Positions 1-12,836 of a DNA stretch of 64,000 nt are shown here, piece after piece. Made by a program: the position numbers and the translations under genes. Below the pieces are notes generated by a model. The model made no database searches and was not told the origin of the DNA. It saw only the letters and a program-made list of their open reading frames with translations. Each line of letters begins with the position of its first letter. Within the stretch, counting starts at the first letter, position 1. This DNA is from Taenia hydatigena (taxonomy: Eukaryota; Platyhelminthes; Cestoda; Cyclophyllidea; Taeniidae), in assembly GCA_036345935.2 (NCBI GenBank), contig JADWOT020000010.1, positions 4,486,587-4,550,586 on the forward strand. Reading direction: 5' to 3'.

Positions 1-3000
1 ATTTTGTCAGAGCAGCTTGTAAAATTTGTTGATTTGACGTTCTACTGATGATTTATTTGGCTAAATGCATTGTGAAACCCAAGCAATGCATTTAAATTGA
101 TGGATTGATGCATTATGAAAATTGGGTTGCTAGCAGAGTATGAGACCGGTGGTATAGCTTTGTTTAGGCATTTGTTTGAAAAGTTGTGGTGTGGATCGGT
201 TGTGTAAATAATGGCTTAATAGGGTGTGTGCGCAGCCAAAATTTGGAGGCCTGTGTGGAAAAATGCAAAGCGTACATGCAAGTGTGCAGCTGATGTTTGG
301 CGTACACATTTGTGAAAATTCGTTGCGCAACATAAAAGTCAGTGGAGGGCCATGGTGGGACTTTTTAAAAGGTTCTGCGCTGAGGTAGCATCAAACCATC
401 AAGCGTAAGCTTAAGGTTGCCCTTAAATGGCTGGCAAAAGGAGTGAGCCTTAGTGATCGACTACAAAAAAATGGTTGAATATCTGGAAGAACCGATAAGC
501 ACGAAGAGCGAATGAATTAAATAAATGGACACAATGGAAGTGTTGATGATCTTAGCTGACTCACAAGTTAAGATCAAAGTCTTATGAACAAGTTGTTAAA
601 GATTATGGATGAGGATGGTCACGTGACAGATGCTACGGTCCTATGGTATGTAGACGGTACTAAAAGGTAGAAAAGCAGCTTTGGTAGCTTTGGGCCACAG
701 CCTAACAAATGCCATTAAACTTATAAAAGAATTTAAACAATGTGGTCAGACTGAAAGGGCACAGAAATTTTTGCGCATATTAGCCCTATTCTAATGTTTT
801 AGCAGGAAAAAATGTTGCGTTTTGAGCAGTTCATTAGCCTTAAAATGGTGATGGAATGTGTGCGCAATAAAAGGGGAGGAGAGAGCAGAAGTGCCACGTA
901 TTAGGTCCTTATCCGTCAGTAGTTCTTTAGTAATGTTAAGCTTGAACCTCTCTCCCAAGTCCCCAAATAGGATAAATAACCACGAATTTTACCGATTTGG
1001 GAAAAGCAGAAATAATTGCTGCAATTTTGACGTTCTTAAAGAATCCAACTGGCGGGAATAAAAACGCGCTATTTTCGTTATACTTTTAGGGTTCTAAAAC
1101 TTATATGTGGACTAGATGTGTCTGGAGGGTGCTTTCCTTGGCTAATTTGCATCTCAAGCCTTTTATCTCACACCAATGATGGACAAAGAAAGTTGAGTAA
1201 AATAATATATCTTACTTACTTACCTCTGAAATGGCTACTTGTCAATGACCCGCTGGTGCACCGTGCCTCCAACACCTGTATCGCATGTATGCGACATCCT
1301 AGCATCTTACATTTGTCGGACAATACGCACCTAACCATCAACACAACCGACTAAGAACAAACACCAGCAGGGTTGGCTTTAAGTAGTGAATCTTTACTAT
1401 CCTTCTAAATACTTGAAGCTACGACTTCGCCCTCCTAAATGCAGCCACTGAACCATTTTGACTGCGGAAGTGGTGATCAATTTCTCTTCCAAGAAGAACA
1501 CATAACAATAGCCAACTATTCTAAAATTGATCTCGTGAATCACATCAAAGCCACAATCTCTCATCGATGTCTTGCAGTCAACGACTCCACGACAATTCAC
1601 CGCTGTTCCCTATGAGACCGAAAATTAAGCCTATATTGCATGAAAGCAAAGACCAAGTACCATACATGTGTCGACATCGAAATTATTCCAGCTGGTGGCA
1701 ATTCAAAAACTACTAATCTATCTGCAAACCCTAAAACTATAAGGTTTAAATCCTGAGCTAAATGCTCAAAAATTGTTCCATCTAAAATAGATCAGAATGC
1801 TTTTAATTCTACATTTTTAATCTGCGTGCACTTGCTTCCATACGTTTTATGCTGATTTCGCCACAAATCACTGGTTAGCGCATAACAAATAGCCTTGACA
1901 TATGCCTGGTTGCGTTATTCAAAGGCTGGGCTATGGCTTAAAACTGTCTTTACGATTTGTACCAAAGTGTATAGATGCGTGAGTGCCTGCTATGAAACAC
2001 TTTAATTTGTTCAATGCATGTATATCTAGAGGTACCAATCAGCGTGGGATTGTCACTAACAATTCCTGGGCTTGTTGTGTTTATGGCTTCTGTAATGTCT
2101 ATTATCATATGCTTTAATCATACTATCCGGCTTAATCAAATGCCAATACCAGCTGTCTGTTTAGCCTGACTCCAGTGGTTTTAAATTAGGACGAGAGGTT
2201 AGGGACAGAACTTATCATATCCTTTACTGGTTTTCATTGCTTGAAATAATGAATCTTGCCACTTAAGGGTAGCTAACCCATTTTGGATAAATCGGAGTTA
2301 ACGCATGGGCTACTATGGCATTTGCCCAGAAAAAACCACACAACAGGCTTTACCATCATTGGTTTATGCAACAAATGCATGAAACAAAGGAAAAACCCAC
2401 TCAAATGTGCTGATAAGCACTAATTTCTCCTGGTGACGACCTTTACTAAAGACCATCATTGCTAAAACCATGCAGGAATTATTCCAGAACAATGCAAATT
2501 GGTCCATTTAGATCGGCTTGCGCGACATCAAGAAGCACTGTACATGGTGAAATAAGTAATCATGTGGTAAATTTGGCTAGTCGTAGCAATCAAAGGACGG
2601 ATATCGCAAATGCATCACACACCTTAGGCGTTTCACATTTCCCTATTATGATAGAGAATCTTCGTTAGATTCTTGTAGAGGAGTCGAGAAACGTGAGGCC
2701 TAGTACTTGCTCATGGATAATTGGAGCACACGTCAACGGCTAGGTAAGCAGCATTCAGGTTCCGCTAATTCCATGGCTGAGTAGACATCATCGCAAACAT
2801 TGATTCCTGTTAGAAAAAGTGGTTAGCTTATGCATCTACTTTACTTCCACCTAAATTGGGAGACCTTGACCTAGTCACTCTCTCGGATCGAGGACGTCAA
2901 GAAAGATAACACCTCTTAGCGTAGTTGATGCACTTTCTTCCAATATTTTTCAGATTTACTTAGACAAAACTCACTTGATGCAAAATAAGGTAACGTCAAT

Positions 3001-4489
3001 TATGATGCATGCATACATTACCAGCAAAGATTGCAGGAAGTAGGCAGTAAGTAATAGGGAAGCAAATTAGCTAAGCAAGCAAACTATTAAGTTTTGTACT
3101 ACTCGTACTTACTCAAGAGCATATTGAAGAAAAATTCGTGTTCTCATATCTGGCATCAGTATTAGAATTGGTGACAGCAGCGGTGGGGCCAACAAATTTG
3201 GAAGCAAGGGCCAGATATTTGATTAGCAGAACGGTTGATTTTCTTGTGGCTTAGCAGATTATTCCTTTAGACGCAGAGGATTCCACAGCGATTTGGCACG
3301 TTGGCAGCATCTCAAGATGTTCGTGAAGGGGAGGTGCAAATTAACGGCATATATGAGCCTTAGGCGATCATTCATTGGGCATCGTTGCCAAAAATGGCTG
3401 CCACAGGGAAGACTCACGTAGGAGGTCAACACTGAGCAGCATGAAGCAGTGAGAAGAGATTAGATAAAGTTGATCTAGAGGCAAGAAACAGTTCTTTCGT
3501 GTGTCATCGCACATAACTGAGAGATAAAATCTTCCACTGATGCGCTTTCGCTCGCGATGCTCTAAGTCAAATTTATCGTTGAATCGTTGCAGATCTGCTA
3601 CGCAGGCCTAAATTAGTAGCCCTGCACCATGAAAAGTGCGCTTTATTTTAGGATGCAGATTCTTTGTCAAATCACACGCTCTACTTGCACAGCCACTTTT
3701 CACCTCGCACCTGTGTCAAAATTTAAGGTGCATTCTGTGGTTTGCCTGCTGCTAAATAAAATTTCTCTAAATACCTCCAATAAATGCTACAACACATTCA
3801 CGTCTGTTATGCACCTCACTACATTCTAAATTTAGATCTGTTAACTGCCACTTTAGCCACAGGCATAGTGCGTAGCGATGGATGCACCGCCATTAATAAA
3901 TGCGGGTGAGTAATCGCATTGTCTAAGCATCTTCTGCTAGGCCACTTCCAGTGTCGCATTAACGAGACGCAGGGATTGATGACCGAATTTCTTTGCCTAC
4001 ATCAAAAGTAACGGGTTGTCCTGAACGGTTTTTAAAAAAGCGCTTTCCTCATTTCACTTTTAACTTCCCCTTTTCTATTTCAAATTACTCGCTGATAAAA
4101 ATACCACACTTCATCATAAGGACTTTGAGTGAGACGTTCCTCATATTTTCCACAAAGTGGACTTCCTTGGATGCGAAACCATGACAGATTTCTTCCCATT
4201 TCTATCTGATATCCGTCAACTATGGTGTAGTAGTGCAATATCCGAAGCAAAAACCAGTTTAGTTAGCCAAGCTTTTGCAAAAGAGACTGACGAAAGCAAA
4301 AAGCAGGCTATTTAAATAGAAAGGTTAGCCCTTTCTTATCACATCAAGTTAGACTTGCGATTCTAGCCTATAAATGTCGTTACTGCTAGCATTTTACTTT
4401 ACAAAAATTGATACAAAATAAATCCATCTCATGAAATTCGCTGACAGAATTCGCATTATCACCCAATGAAAGATTAAGCATTCTTCATT
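1..4489. other. Intergenic, no gene supported (copy 1)
   Basis: Only short unrelated open frames of up to 78 codons occur, on both strands. None shows codon-position bias between the two block copies, and I recognise no protein. A 22-bp indel relative to copy 2 lies at 893/894. Confidence 0.6.
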
Positions 4490-5501
4490 TTATCGGCAAA
4501 TTTTGAGGCGATAGCCCATGAGATCGAATGCAGCACGCAGAAGTTGAAGGCGCAACCGGTTAATGACATCTCGTTCGGTGGGATGCTGCTGTTCCGTGTG
4601 GAATAACACTACATCCAGCCGGTTAAATGTAAATCCGCAAATAATGCACTGGCATTCTTTGCTACCCTGTTCTTCAGCAGGGCACTCTTGTTGTTCTTTG
4701 GGCTCAGGGGATTGAGGAAGCTCTGGTTTCATAGGGCTTCTCCACTTTTCTGCAAATATCGGGCTTGATGCTGGTGGCAAAATTCTGTCTTTAAAAGAAA
4801 AAGAACGTATAAAGTATGTTTTATTGTCTAAATGGACTGGACAAAGAACACTGTCTGCAATCCAACCTTACCTAAGTGTGCCATTGTGTGACAAGCCGTT
4901 TCTGCAAGCGTGCTGAAACCCTCGAGGCAAAGCACGCAGAAGTAGAACTTGCAACCGCTATGACGCAGGAGGTGCCGGTGCATCTTACTTAAGTCGCCGT
5001 GCTCTTTACCACATGCAGTGTATTTGTATCCATCATTTGTCTTCTCACCTTCCAGGACAAAACAAATTCGGGAGAAAATAAACTGCACAAAACGGACGAT
5101 TTTCCTTTAACAGTAAATAATAATGCACTAACTGGCATATTTTTGCATACTATATCATATTTTAAATTTGATTGACTTTGTAGCTGCTATAATACACGGC
5201 TTCACGTCACAGATGCGTACAGAACAAATCCATGAGGTGCTTTAGCTGCGTCTCTCGGTCAGCTACAAAGGGATTCTTGATGGCTTCCCCATGAAGAACG
5301 TATTTGAGTCGGGAATCCTTGCTTTTAAGCATCTTCTAATGCAAATACAGATAAAATAATTGCAAAATCCAGTTAAAGGCATGCAACTGATGTCAAATTG
5401 CGCACTTGCCTCTATCGTGTCGAGGAAACCAATCCCGTCTTTAGGATGGATAGCAAGTGCTTCGATCAACCTTCTAACGTCTTTCATCTCCTCGTTAGAA
5501 C
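4490..5501 (-). CDS. C2H2 zinc-finger gene A, copy 1
   Basis: Four exons can be joined on the minus strand: 5501-5410, 5335-5221, 5048-4872 and 4788-4490. Reading phases match at each junction (0 after the first, 1 after the next two). The third exon encodes two C2H2 fingers, CxxC-x12-HxxxH. The last exon encodes a third, CIICGFTF...HTEQQH, with spacing C-x2-C-x12-H-x4-H, and ends at TAA. The first two exons encode a charged, Lys/Glu-rich stretch with no domain I know. C2H2 proteins are usually nuclear nucleic-acid binders; that role is inferred here. In this copy the first zinc cysteine of finger 1 is tyrosine (YTAC instead of CTAC). The first intron would need a GC donor (GAG/GCAAGT). The 5' end is uncertain and no start codon is assigned. 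Differences from copy 2 are mostly amino-acid changing, so it may be decaying. Confidence 0.6.
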
Positions 5502-5625
5502 CTGTAATTAAGGCTTTCAAAACTACGATTTGCTTTTATGCATTTTTTCTAAGCCTCGAAAAATGCAAGTGAACCTTACACAAACCATCAAACATCTCTT
5601 ACTTGGCACGGTTATGCTGTCTTAC

Positions 5626-5714
5626 CTTTCTCGTGCTTTGCTTCTCCACCTTGGCTCATTACCTTTAAATTTGGGTGCGCGAACATCGTTTCCAACCCTC
5701 GTAATGCCGATCAT
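5626..5714 (-). other. Possible 5' exon of zinc-finger gene A (copy 1)
   Basis: From an ATG at 5714 the frame reads MIGITRVGNDVRAPKFKG and onward to a good donor (GAAAG/GTAAGA) at 5625. Pseudogene B has a matching stretch (VRLAYKISVSKVANDV in its frame), so this was part of the duplicated module. The donor is in phase 2, while the next recognised exon needs a phase-1 partner. Either an exon is missing, another donor is used, or the gene is broken. Confidence 0.35.
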
Positions 5715-6109
5715 GCATGCCAATCTAACTTACGGGGGCTAAATCCACCCCATTTAAAGTGGTAAAAACTATACTTTGCAGTTTAAGAATGTCCTGTTAA
5801 TTTAACGTCCAAGGTATCACAGCTATGGACTGATATTTAAAATTTTGACGTGTAAGGTTTCCCTGAACTTACTACGGAAGTGGCTAAACAGCTCAAAACT
5901 GGCGGATTGGCACAACTAATTCTTAACTGCCAACAACCTGCTTTTGCCGAATTTTATTATTAGAGCTTGCAAGTTAGTTATATACTGAACAGTTCAGGAC
6001 ATTCTGCTCAGTTACCATGGGCAAATGTGCATGGCTGATACCAGTGAGATTACTTCCGAAGCCTAGAGTAAAAGAACACAGACTGCAATGCTAAAGAAGA
6101 TTTGAGGGA
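5715..6109. other. Upstream flank of zinc-finger gene A
   Basis: No coding frame is supported. The sequence aligns with the flank above pseudogene B (about 15340-15620), for example both contain AGTTATATA followed by a related A/T-rich stretch. The duplication therefore carried noncoding DNA as well as exons. Confidence 0.5.
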
Positions 6110-6870
6110 TTAGTGCTATTACACGAACACAATTTTAGATTCTTCGTGCTAAACGAAAAGAAAGGATTGTTTTAGCGATTCGCCTGTTCTCTGCGCCTCC
6201 ACTCCATATCACTAGTAAGTGTTGAAAATACATCTACGCAATCAATTAAGAAGACTGTTTTAAATGGTCCTAAATAACCCACTACGAAGTGAGTTTATGG
6301 CAAGTGTGTTTTCCTCATCGTGTACCATCGTTCGAACTCGTTCGTCTATCGAGTTTAAGCTCACCCAGGCATGTGTAATCTTTGTGTACAGGAGGATTTT
6401 CACCCTCTTATCAAAGCCACAAATAAAATGGCTCAAGCTCTACGTTCCAACTTTGCTTGCGCTTAAAAATGCAGCAGGGCTATCTGGCAAGCACAGTTAC
6501 CATTCCTCAGTGTTTAGTGAAATAATTAGATTCTGCTTTAGCAATTTACATATCCTCTGCGCCTCTACTACATACAATCGCATTGTCACATGAAGAGAGG
6601 GCTGCAAGTAACCCCATCTAAGTCGCTATCAAGTACGTTTTTTATAAGTGTGCTTTCCCATCGTGAGTCTCGGTTCTGACTCGTCCCGGATGGTCGGCCG
6701 ATAGACTCACTCACCTACCAAGCCCAAGTCGGTCTACGTTTGTGCAACTGTTACACTAAAAAAGATTTCATCCCTTTCTACCAGAACCACAAAAAATGGC
6801 TTATTTATGACATTCTAAATTTGCTCACAGTTAGGACCGCAGCACAAAGATGTGATCACTTTTATTAGCT
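6110..6870 (+). repeat. Tandem pair of diverged ~360-bp units (copy 1)
   Basis: Bases 6110-6470 and 6475-6870 align to each other in direct orientation. Shared landmarks are CTCTGCGCCTC, AAGTGTG followed by a TTCC/TTTCCC run and ATCGTG, and CCACAAA followed by AAATGGCT. Similarity is moderate, so this tandem duplication is older than the large block duplication. The junction lies exactly where copy 2 carries 953 extra bases. Confidence 0.7.
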
Positions 6871-8699
6871 TTGCCTTTTAAGTGCGGAATACAAATCTGT
6901 GAAAACGGAGTTTTCAAAAGCTGTTAGTCAAAACATCTCAAAAGAGGGTGCCACGTGACAACAAAAAATAGGTGCAGAAGGGCGGCCAATACCGGAGGGG
7001 AAGGGCTGGAACCAAACAAGCATCCTTAAGATGTGCAGCAGTGGCTAATCTCGTGCATAGTATCACGGGCTTGTCCAGATGGCAATGAGGATTGCTATAA
7101 ATGGAGGATTCACCTTAACTCCTAGATGCGACATGTTGGCAATGACAAATATTATCATCTGAAGGGCAGATAGTATCAAGTGGATGGACATTAAAGATAC
7201 GGCGCAGAACTTACAGCCATCTAACAAATTCACTGCAAGTTGTAGGATTCTAGCGATTTTAACCGCTTTGTAATAACATGGGGGAATTACGAAACACTAT
7301 GATTTAGAAAGAAAGAATTTTGTCTTTAAAGAAATAAAATCAACAAATAACCTTAAAACGCGTGTGCATCCACGTTCGTCTGACGAATATGCATGTATAC
7401 GCATGCGATCGGCTGTTTGTGGGAATCGCTGCAGCTGCCATAAATGCACAGTGCTCTTTCAGCAAATGCAAAGAAGTATTGAAATGCTGGGACGAAATTG
7501 ATTTCACCAAGTCGCAATGCATGAAATGGAAACGACGCAGACGAAATGGGTTTGACAAAATCGAAAAGCATGAATTGGGGCTGGCTGGCTGTCCGGCCTA
7601 CCGGTGGGCCGATGGCGACAAAATGGAGCTTACGCCGTCCCATCTCTTGGTATGGAAGCATATGGGGCGGAATGCCTACAGAATGCCTGCTGAGTGCCTA
7701 CTTTCCTTGTGAACAGGCGGATCGTCCTGATAATCGCAACTGAATCCACAGCTTTCGTACACATTGGACCTCTATGATCCTTTGAATATCTTCGCTGACA
7801 AAACAGATATCATAATGAGGGTTCGTGTAGGATCGCACAAATGAGCATTATGTATCAATAACTGGTTCGGACTCTAATGAACATTCCGTAGCCAACTGCA
7901 TTCACCTGTTAAGTTTTATCAGGCTGAATCACTGGATTGCTTTCACGGGCAGATTTCAACTGCTGCCTAGACGGGACAATTTTGCTTAATTCTCGGTTCC
8001 TCTTCATTAATTTAATGAAAATTACCTACCGCAAGGAGAAGATGAGTAACTCTTAAATTTGAAATGCACTTACGATATTGCTACTCTGAGTGTCTTGATA
8101 AGCTCATTTTGCCTAAAATACGCTCATTGCACCAGCGCGGGTTTGTCGAAATGTATATCTTTCTGTTGCTGAAATAATGTGATCCAAAGTTTCTTTGCCA
8201 ATGCTGTCGCAAACGCAGTAGCAATTCATATTCAACATCTGCAACGTCCTTCTCTCCTGGGTGCAAACTATGCCAAGCTTTATTTCATGTGGCTTAAGTA
8301 CACTGAGGCCTCAATTAAAGCATTTTAGCATCAAGCGGTTCGTAGAAATCAAAAGGGGAATGGCTGAAGCAAAACCTACAAAATCAATTTCGCATCTATA
8401 GTTTTAGCTATATTGCAGACGTGAAGACTGTCTCTCCATGTTGCGACTCAATTCGAGCAATTTGCCAATCAGCACAGTTCAGCGATGAGAATTAACCGCA
8501 CAGCTAACGTTGAAAGCATGAACACCGCACAAACACCGCACTTAAAATAGCTTCGCATCCACACGGTAGGATCTGTGACTATATTACGCAAAAGCTTCTT
8601 TTAAAAACATCATTTTGGGGCCTATTTATCTGCAGACGTTAACCAGCAATATCAGGAGCACGGCGATTGCCAAGGCATCACATGCAGACCACTTTTAGC
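6871..8699. other. Intergenic, open on several frames near 7340-7743
   Basis: The segment 7340-7743 is free of stops in several overlapping frames on both strands. The longest, a 116-codon plus frame, differs from copy 2 by three amino-acid changes and two silent ones, which gives no sign of constraint. I see no gene that can be supported. Confidence 0.5.
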
Positions 8700-8760
8700 T
8701 GGCTCGATTATATGAGAGCCAAAGTGGCTGGAGAGCTGTTGGCATAGACGTCTATGCCAA
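8700..8760. other. Hairpin plus 22-base perfect palindrome (copy 1)
   Basis: Two dyad elements lie 17 bases apart. TGGCTC and GAGCCA flank a 10-base loop at 8700-8721. A perfect 22-base palindrome with half-site TTGGCATAGAC lies at 8739-8760; its centre GACGTC resembles the half-sites of a CRE-like bZIP site. Both elements are unchanged in copy 2. Function is unknown. Confidence 0.6.
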
Positions 8761-11700
8761 TGAACACAGTGCAGCATATGGACGCCTTAGGTTGCCACTG
8801 TTACGAAAGTCACATATTAAGGCGTTTGTTGCAGGCCAAACCAATGCATTGCTTTACAATAAGCAAGCAGCACATCAACCATCAATTTCCAGACATTTAG
8901 TAACCTAGAGTGCAGGATTATTATGCATGTCTGGTCCGTCCATAACATTTTCTCCCGGTTACCATGACGTGGCCAAAGCCCTCGACTATGTAGCATAACT
9001 AAATTAGTGTATTTTATGATAGTGCTTTTTTCCATCCCCGTCGTCTTGACCCACGCCAGCCACTTACAGTGCAATGCGCGGCAGCGATTTAGACACTCAA
9101 TGCCGCCATCAAACAGGGAGCCTGTAGTCACGACAAAGCCACAAACCCCTCTACTTTCCTTCATTATAGGTCCCCGTAGGACCAGCCAAACAATAACAGC
9201 TCGTAGATCGAGCTACATCGATACTCACCATACAAAAATGCAGGTAAGAACCGATAAACGGTGGCACACGTTTGCACACTTCGAGCCCGTTGCCTCCAAG
9301 TGCCTTGCCCATCATTCCTTTTTTAGATATTTTTGCCGAACAGAGCATATTCTAGCAAAGTGACCTAATTGTCGTCAACCATTGCACATTGCTTACACAA
9401 TACTTTTCTAATTTGTTCATTTACTACCATTATTATTCTCGTAGTTTGCAAAAGTGTGCTTCATTTACTAACAAGCCTTTCGGTAGTATTTCTAACCAGT
9501 GCTACGACTCCGTTGTTATGCCAATGATAGTGACATTGCACTGCGTGTATACCTTGGGACTAATTGTTAAGCAGGCTGTTTAGTGATTTGATGGCTGAAA
9601 AGAACTTGATCAGCCATTCTGATGGATGCCGGATTCACCTTCTGTTAGTTTTAAATAATTTGTCGCTGCTGAGTGACTACTTGGGTTTAGTAATGTCCGA
9701 CTACAGATCAACCGAGGTGTAGCCTTGCCTAGACGTGCACACGTCTTCTTGCCACGTAGAAAACGGAGGTATCAGTCAAGAGGAAGTAAGGCATTTGCAG
9801 CAATTCCATCCTTCTTCGTATTCCCTGCTACCACCCATGTATGATAAGCTATAATGCTCTTGGATACCTTCGTTGTATTCTATGATACAGCCAATAGAGA
9901 ACTGATTTTTTGCAGACCTTGGTCTGAATTGTTATCCTACCTCTTGCCTACGAGGTATATTTAATAACCACAAGTATCACAGCATTAGCAAAATTGTAGC
10001 CCTTCTTTGTAGAAACAAATTTTATCAACTGAAAATAGGGACACGATGTATTACTTGGGGCCAATTAATTATTTGCTACGGCCGTCAATGCTGAATATAT
10101 TTTAAAGAGGATTAAATTCCTAAGATTTTTCCGTCAGCACACTACTCATATTGCTAAAAACAAAGCTTCTGCTCAGCTGAGAGTACACTCAAATCAAGCT
10201 CCATTGTGAGTAGCATTTGCAACAGGGTGAGAAATTTTACTGTTTTTTATCGTGCTACACCCTGACTGAGTTATCACGTCAGCAGAACTGACTCGCTCAT
10301 AAATCGTGCCTACATTGAATGAATAGACGATTATGGTGGGTCGTTAGAAGCAATGTGGTTGTTAGATATGGTTCAAAGTTTGGTCACGCCTGAGGGTGAA
10401 AAGGTCTGAAAACACAGATTCGGTTTTGTAGCAAATAAGCAACAATCTCGACCAATTTATTAGCTTAAAAAATTGCGGCGCCTTTTCTTTCCATCCCTTC
10501 AGTCGGTTGATACCACGACCAGATATACTTTAATCGTAACACAACTGTTTACTCTAAGTCAGTGTAAGGTCATGTTTAACGCGTAAATCCGTGGTGCGTC
10601 CACGGCATGTTTGCAGGTCAACTGGCTATCACGTCACATGCGACACACCACGTCTTAAATCACTTACACCCATTCGTAAATCAAGGCCTCCGCCTTCATT
10701 CAAAAATGTATTTTCCATTTATAATTAGTGACCATGCTTGAAAGATTGTTATTAGGGGAATATATCCTAATCGAATTCTCTGTGCACGTCTATTCTGCAC
10801 AATTCATACCGAATGTAACCAGTGAGTTTTAGTAATTTCCCGTATGTTTGTTCAAAATTTTAACACCTGGGTCCACTTGTGTATTAAACTTGGTTTACCT
10901 GCCACTGCAATCCATTATTTGTATTTTTAATATCTAAGGATGAACAGTCTGATCGAGTTCAAACGCCAAATGTGGGCGACTTGGCTGGTTTTGGAATAGT
11001 TTTACTACCTAAGCGACCAATTTTAGCGCCGGTGTCGTCTTTCCTAGGTGCTTGTTAATTTTAGGTAGATATGAAAATGCTGTCCAAGCGTGCGGCATAT
11101 GACGGAATGCCTAACCATGCGGTTTTCCCTTTATATCAACTTTCAAGGACAATCGCTTGGCTTTCAACTGCTGAGCCATGACCTGTTGAAGAGATTTATG
11201 AATGCCTGTCACAACAGGTTTTATGGCGATATTGCTTTGGGCATATACTCATTGAAGCCTATGCCTTCCGATGTAAATTAAGGCTTGACCATATCACATA
11301 ACAAAATAATCAAGTTTGTTCAAATTAATGCCTTAATTCGCATTAGAAATTATTATAATCACCTCCATTATCCTTCCTGGTGCAATGTGACAGCATTGCA
11401 CGCACCATAGCTAGCTTTATAACAATCGCCAATAATCTTTTGACAACTTCTTTGCTCAATTTCGCATCGAGTTGCTTGAACTATTTCTAAACGTCCGATA
11501 GGCTTTTGCCTAAAAAAGAAACATGAGGAATGAAAAGCCGAGGACAAGCACTCTACACTTGGCAGCGCATTCAAGTGAAAGCTCATTAGCATGGGTGGTT
11601 CCGTTCATTCTCTTCCACCTCCTTTGCGCGCACTATGATGAATCACAAAGTTTGGCTAAGTTATGGAAGCACAAAGGCAAGTGATGGCCGCCCCTACAAA

Positions 11701-11815
11701 ACCGCATACAAGGTATGCTGTCTAAAGCCCACATCAGACAGCACTGGGAGACAGAGTGCAGCACGTGCCCTCAATCGAGTCACACGTGTCACGTCTTACC
11801 ATTCCGTTATTCGCC
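8761..11815. other. Intergenic, no gene supported (copy 1)
   Basis: Only short open frames occur, none with recognisable protein content. The stretch is almost identical to copy 2 except for a strongly diverged patch at 9454-9583. Confidence 0.55.
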
Positions 11816-11972
11816 AGCGACCCTCTCCTACTACATTATCCCCCTCGCCTCTGCTCTTCTTTCCATTCTCTTCCTCTGCTGCTCTTCTCTTCACCACCTC
11901 TTCAATTTCACCCTCTAACTGCGCTATTTCAGAGACGTCAGGGAGCCAAAACAGAGGGACAGAGTATAAATA
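11816..11972 (+). promoter_or_regulatory. Pyrimidine-rich tract followed by TATAAATAAA (copy 1)
   Basis: About 105 bases (11816-11921) are strongly C/T-rich on the plus strand. Then TATAAATA occurs at 11965-11972, overlapping AATAAA. It could be a core promoter, a poly(A) signal, or neither. No transcript can be anchored to it from sequence alone. Confidence 0.2.
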
Positions 11973-12836
11973 AAGGCTATTCAATGCTTCTAATCCCTCC
12001 TTTTTTTCCCTGTGATATTCTCTCCTCCCTCATTCTTGCCTCAGTTGCGCCTTATTTTAATGTTGCCACATACACTCTAATAAAAATCGCGTAAAAAAGT
12101 AATTCTGACTGATCCTTCTGAGTGCCTTAATTAAAAACATTAGGATTTTTACTAAGACACGTTCAATGAATTTATGTCGTAGTCAACTGTCTAGATGAAT
12201 ACGCAATTGGGCCAGCTCAGGATTAGATATGAAAGGAAAGGACCTCTTCGACAATCAGAACAAAAATTCCGTATGAACGAAATTCGGATACTTTGGATCT
12301 TGTAACTTGCTGCTTGCTGCTTCAGGCCTCGAAAGGAGCCGCACTGGTGCTATTAGTTCACATTTAGTGGTGAAAACCGCTTGGCTTGTGTCGAAAGGCT
12401 CCGTACATAAGTAGCTCTCACACCCTACTAAAAGAAAATTAGTAAAAGTGGGTTATTAAAGCTTTCAAACAGTCCGTATGATCCGCCATTTCTGCGTTGT
12501 TTAACTTCTTACGTAATAAGACTATGAACACCTTATGTTTCCCAATTTCGCATACTGACCCTTAACTGTACAAAATTATGCAGTGGACTCCCAGGACCAA
12601 AAAAGTGTTTTACCATTCCAACTAAAATAAGAATGTACTTGCCATATGTGGGACGGGCTTAAAAGATCAGCGCTTGGAATGTTGCAAATGATGACTGGAA
12701 TGTACGAGTGTTAAAATTTATAAACGCAATGAATGAGAGGTGCTCAACGGTTTGCATAAAATCTTATTTATAAACGTAAAGGCTTAGAGGAGGTTCTGGA
12801 GCAGAAATACGTAGCTTCAGATCTCTTAAGTGGCAG

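Noticed and set aside
7340..7743. Cluster of open frames on both strands, conserved in copy 2
   Set aside because: Differences between copies are mostly amino-acid changing, and no frame is favoured.
11635..11973. Overlapping open frames on both strands, one looking like a charged coiled coil
   Set aside because: They stem from a long C/T-rich tract, which gives Ser/Pro/Leu on one strand and Glu/Lys/Arg on the other.
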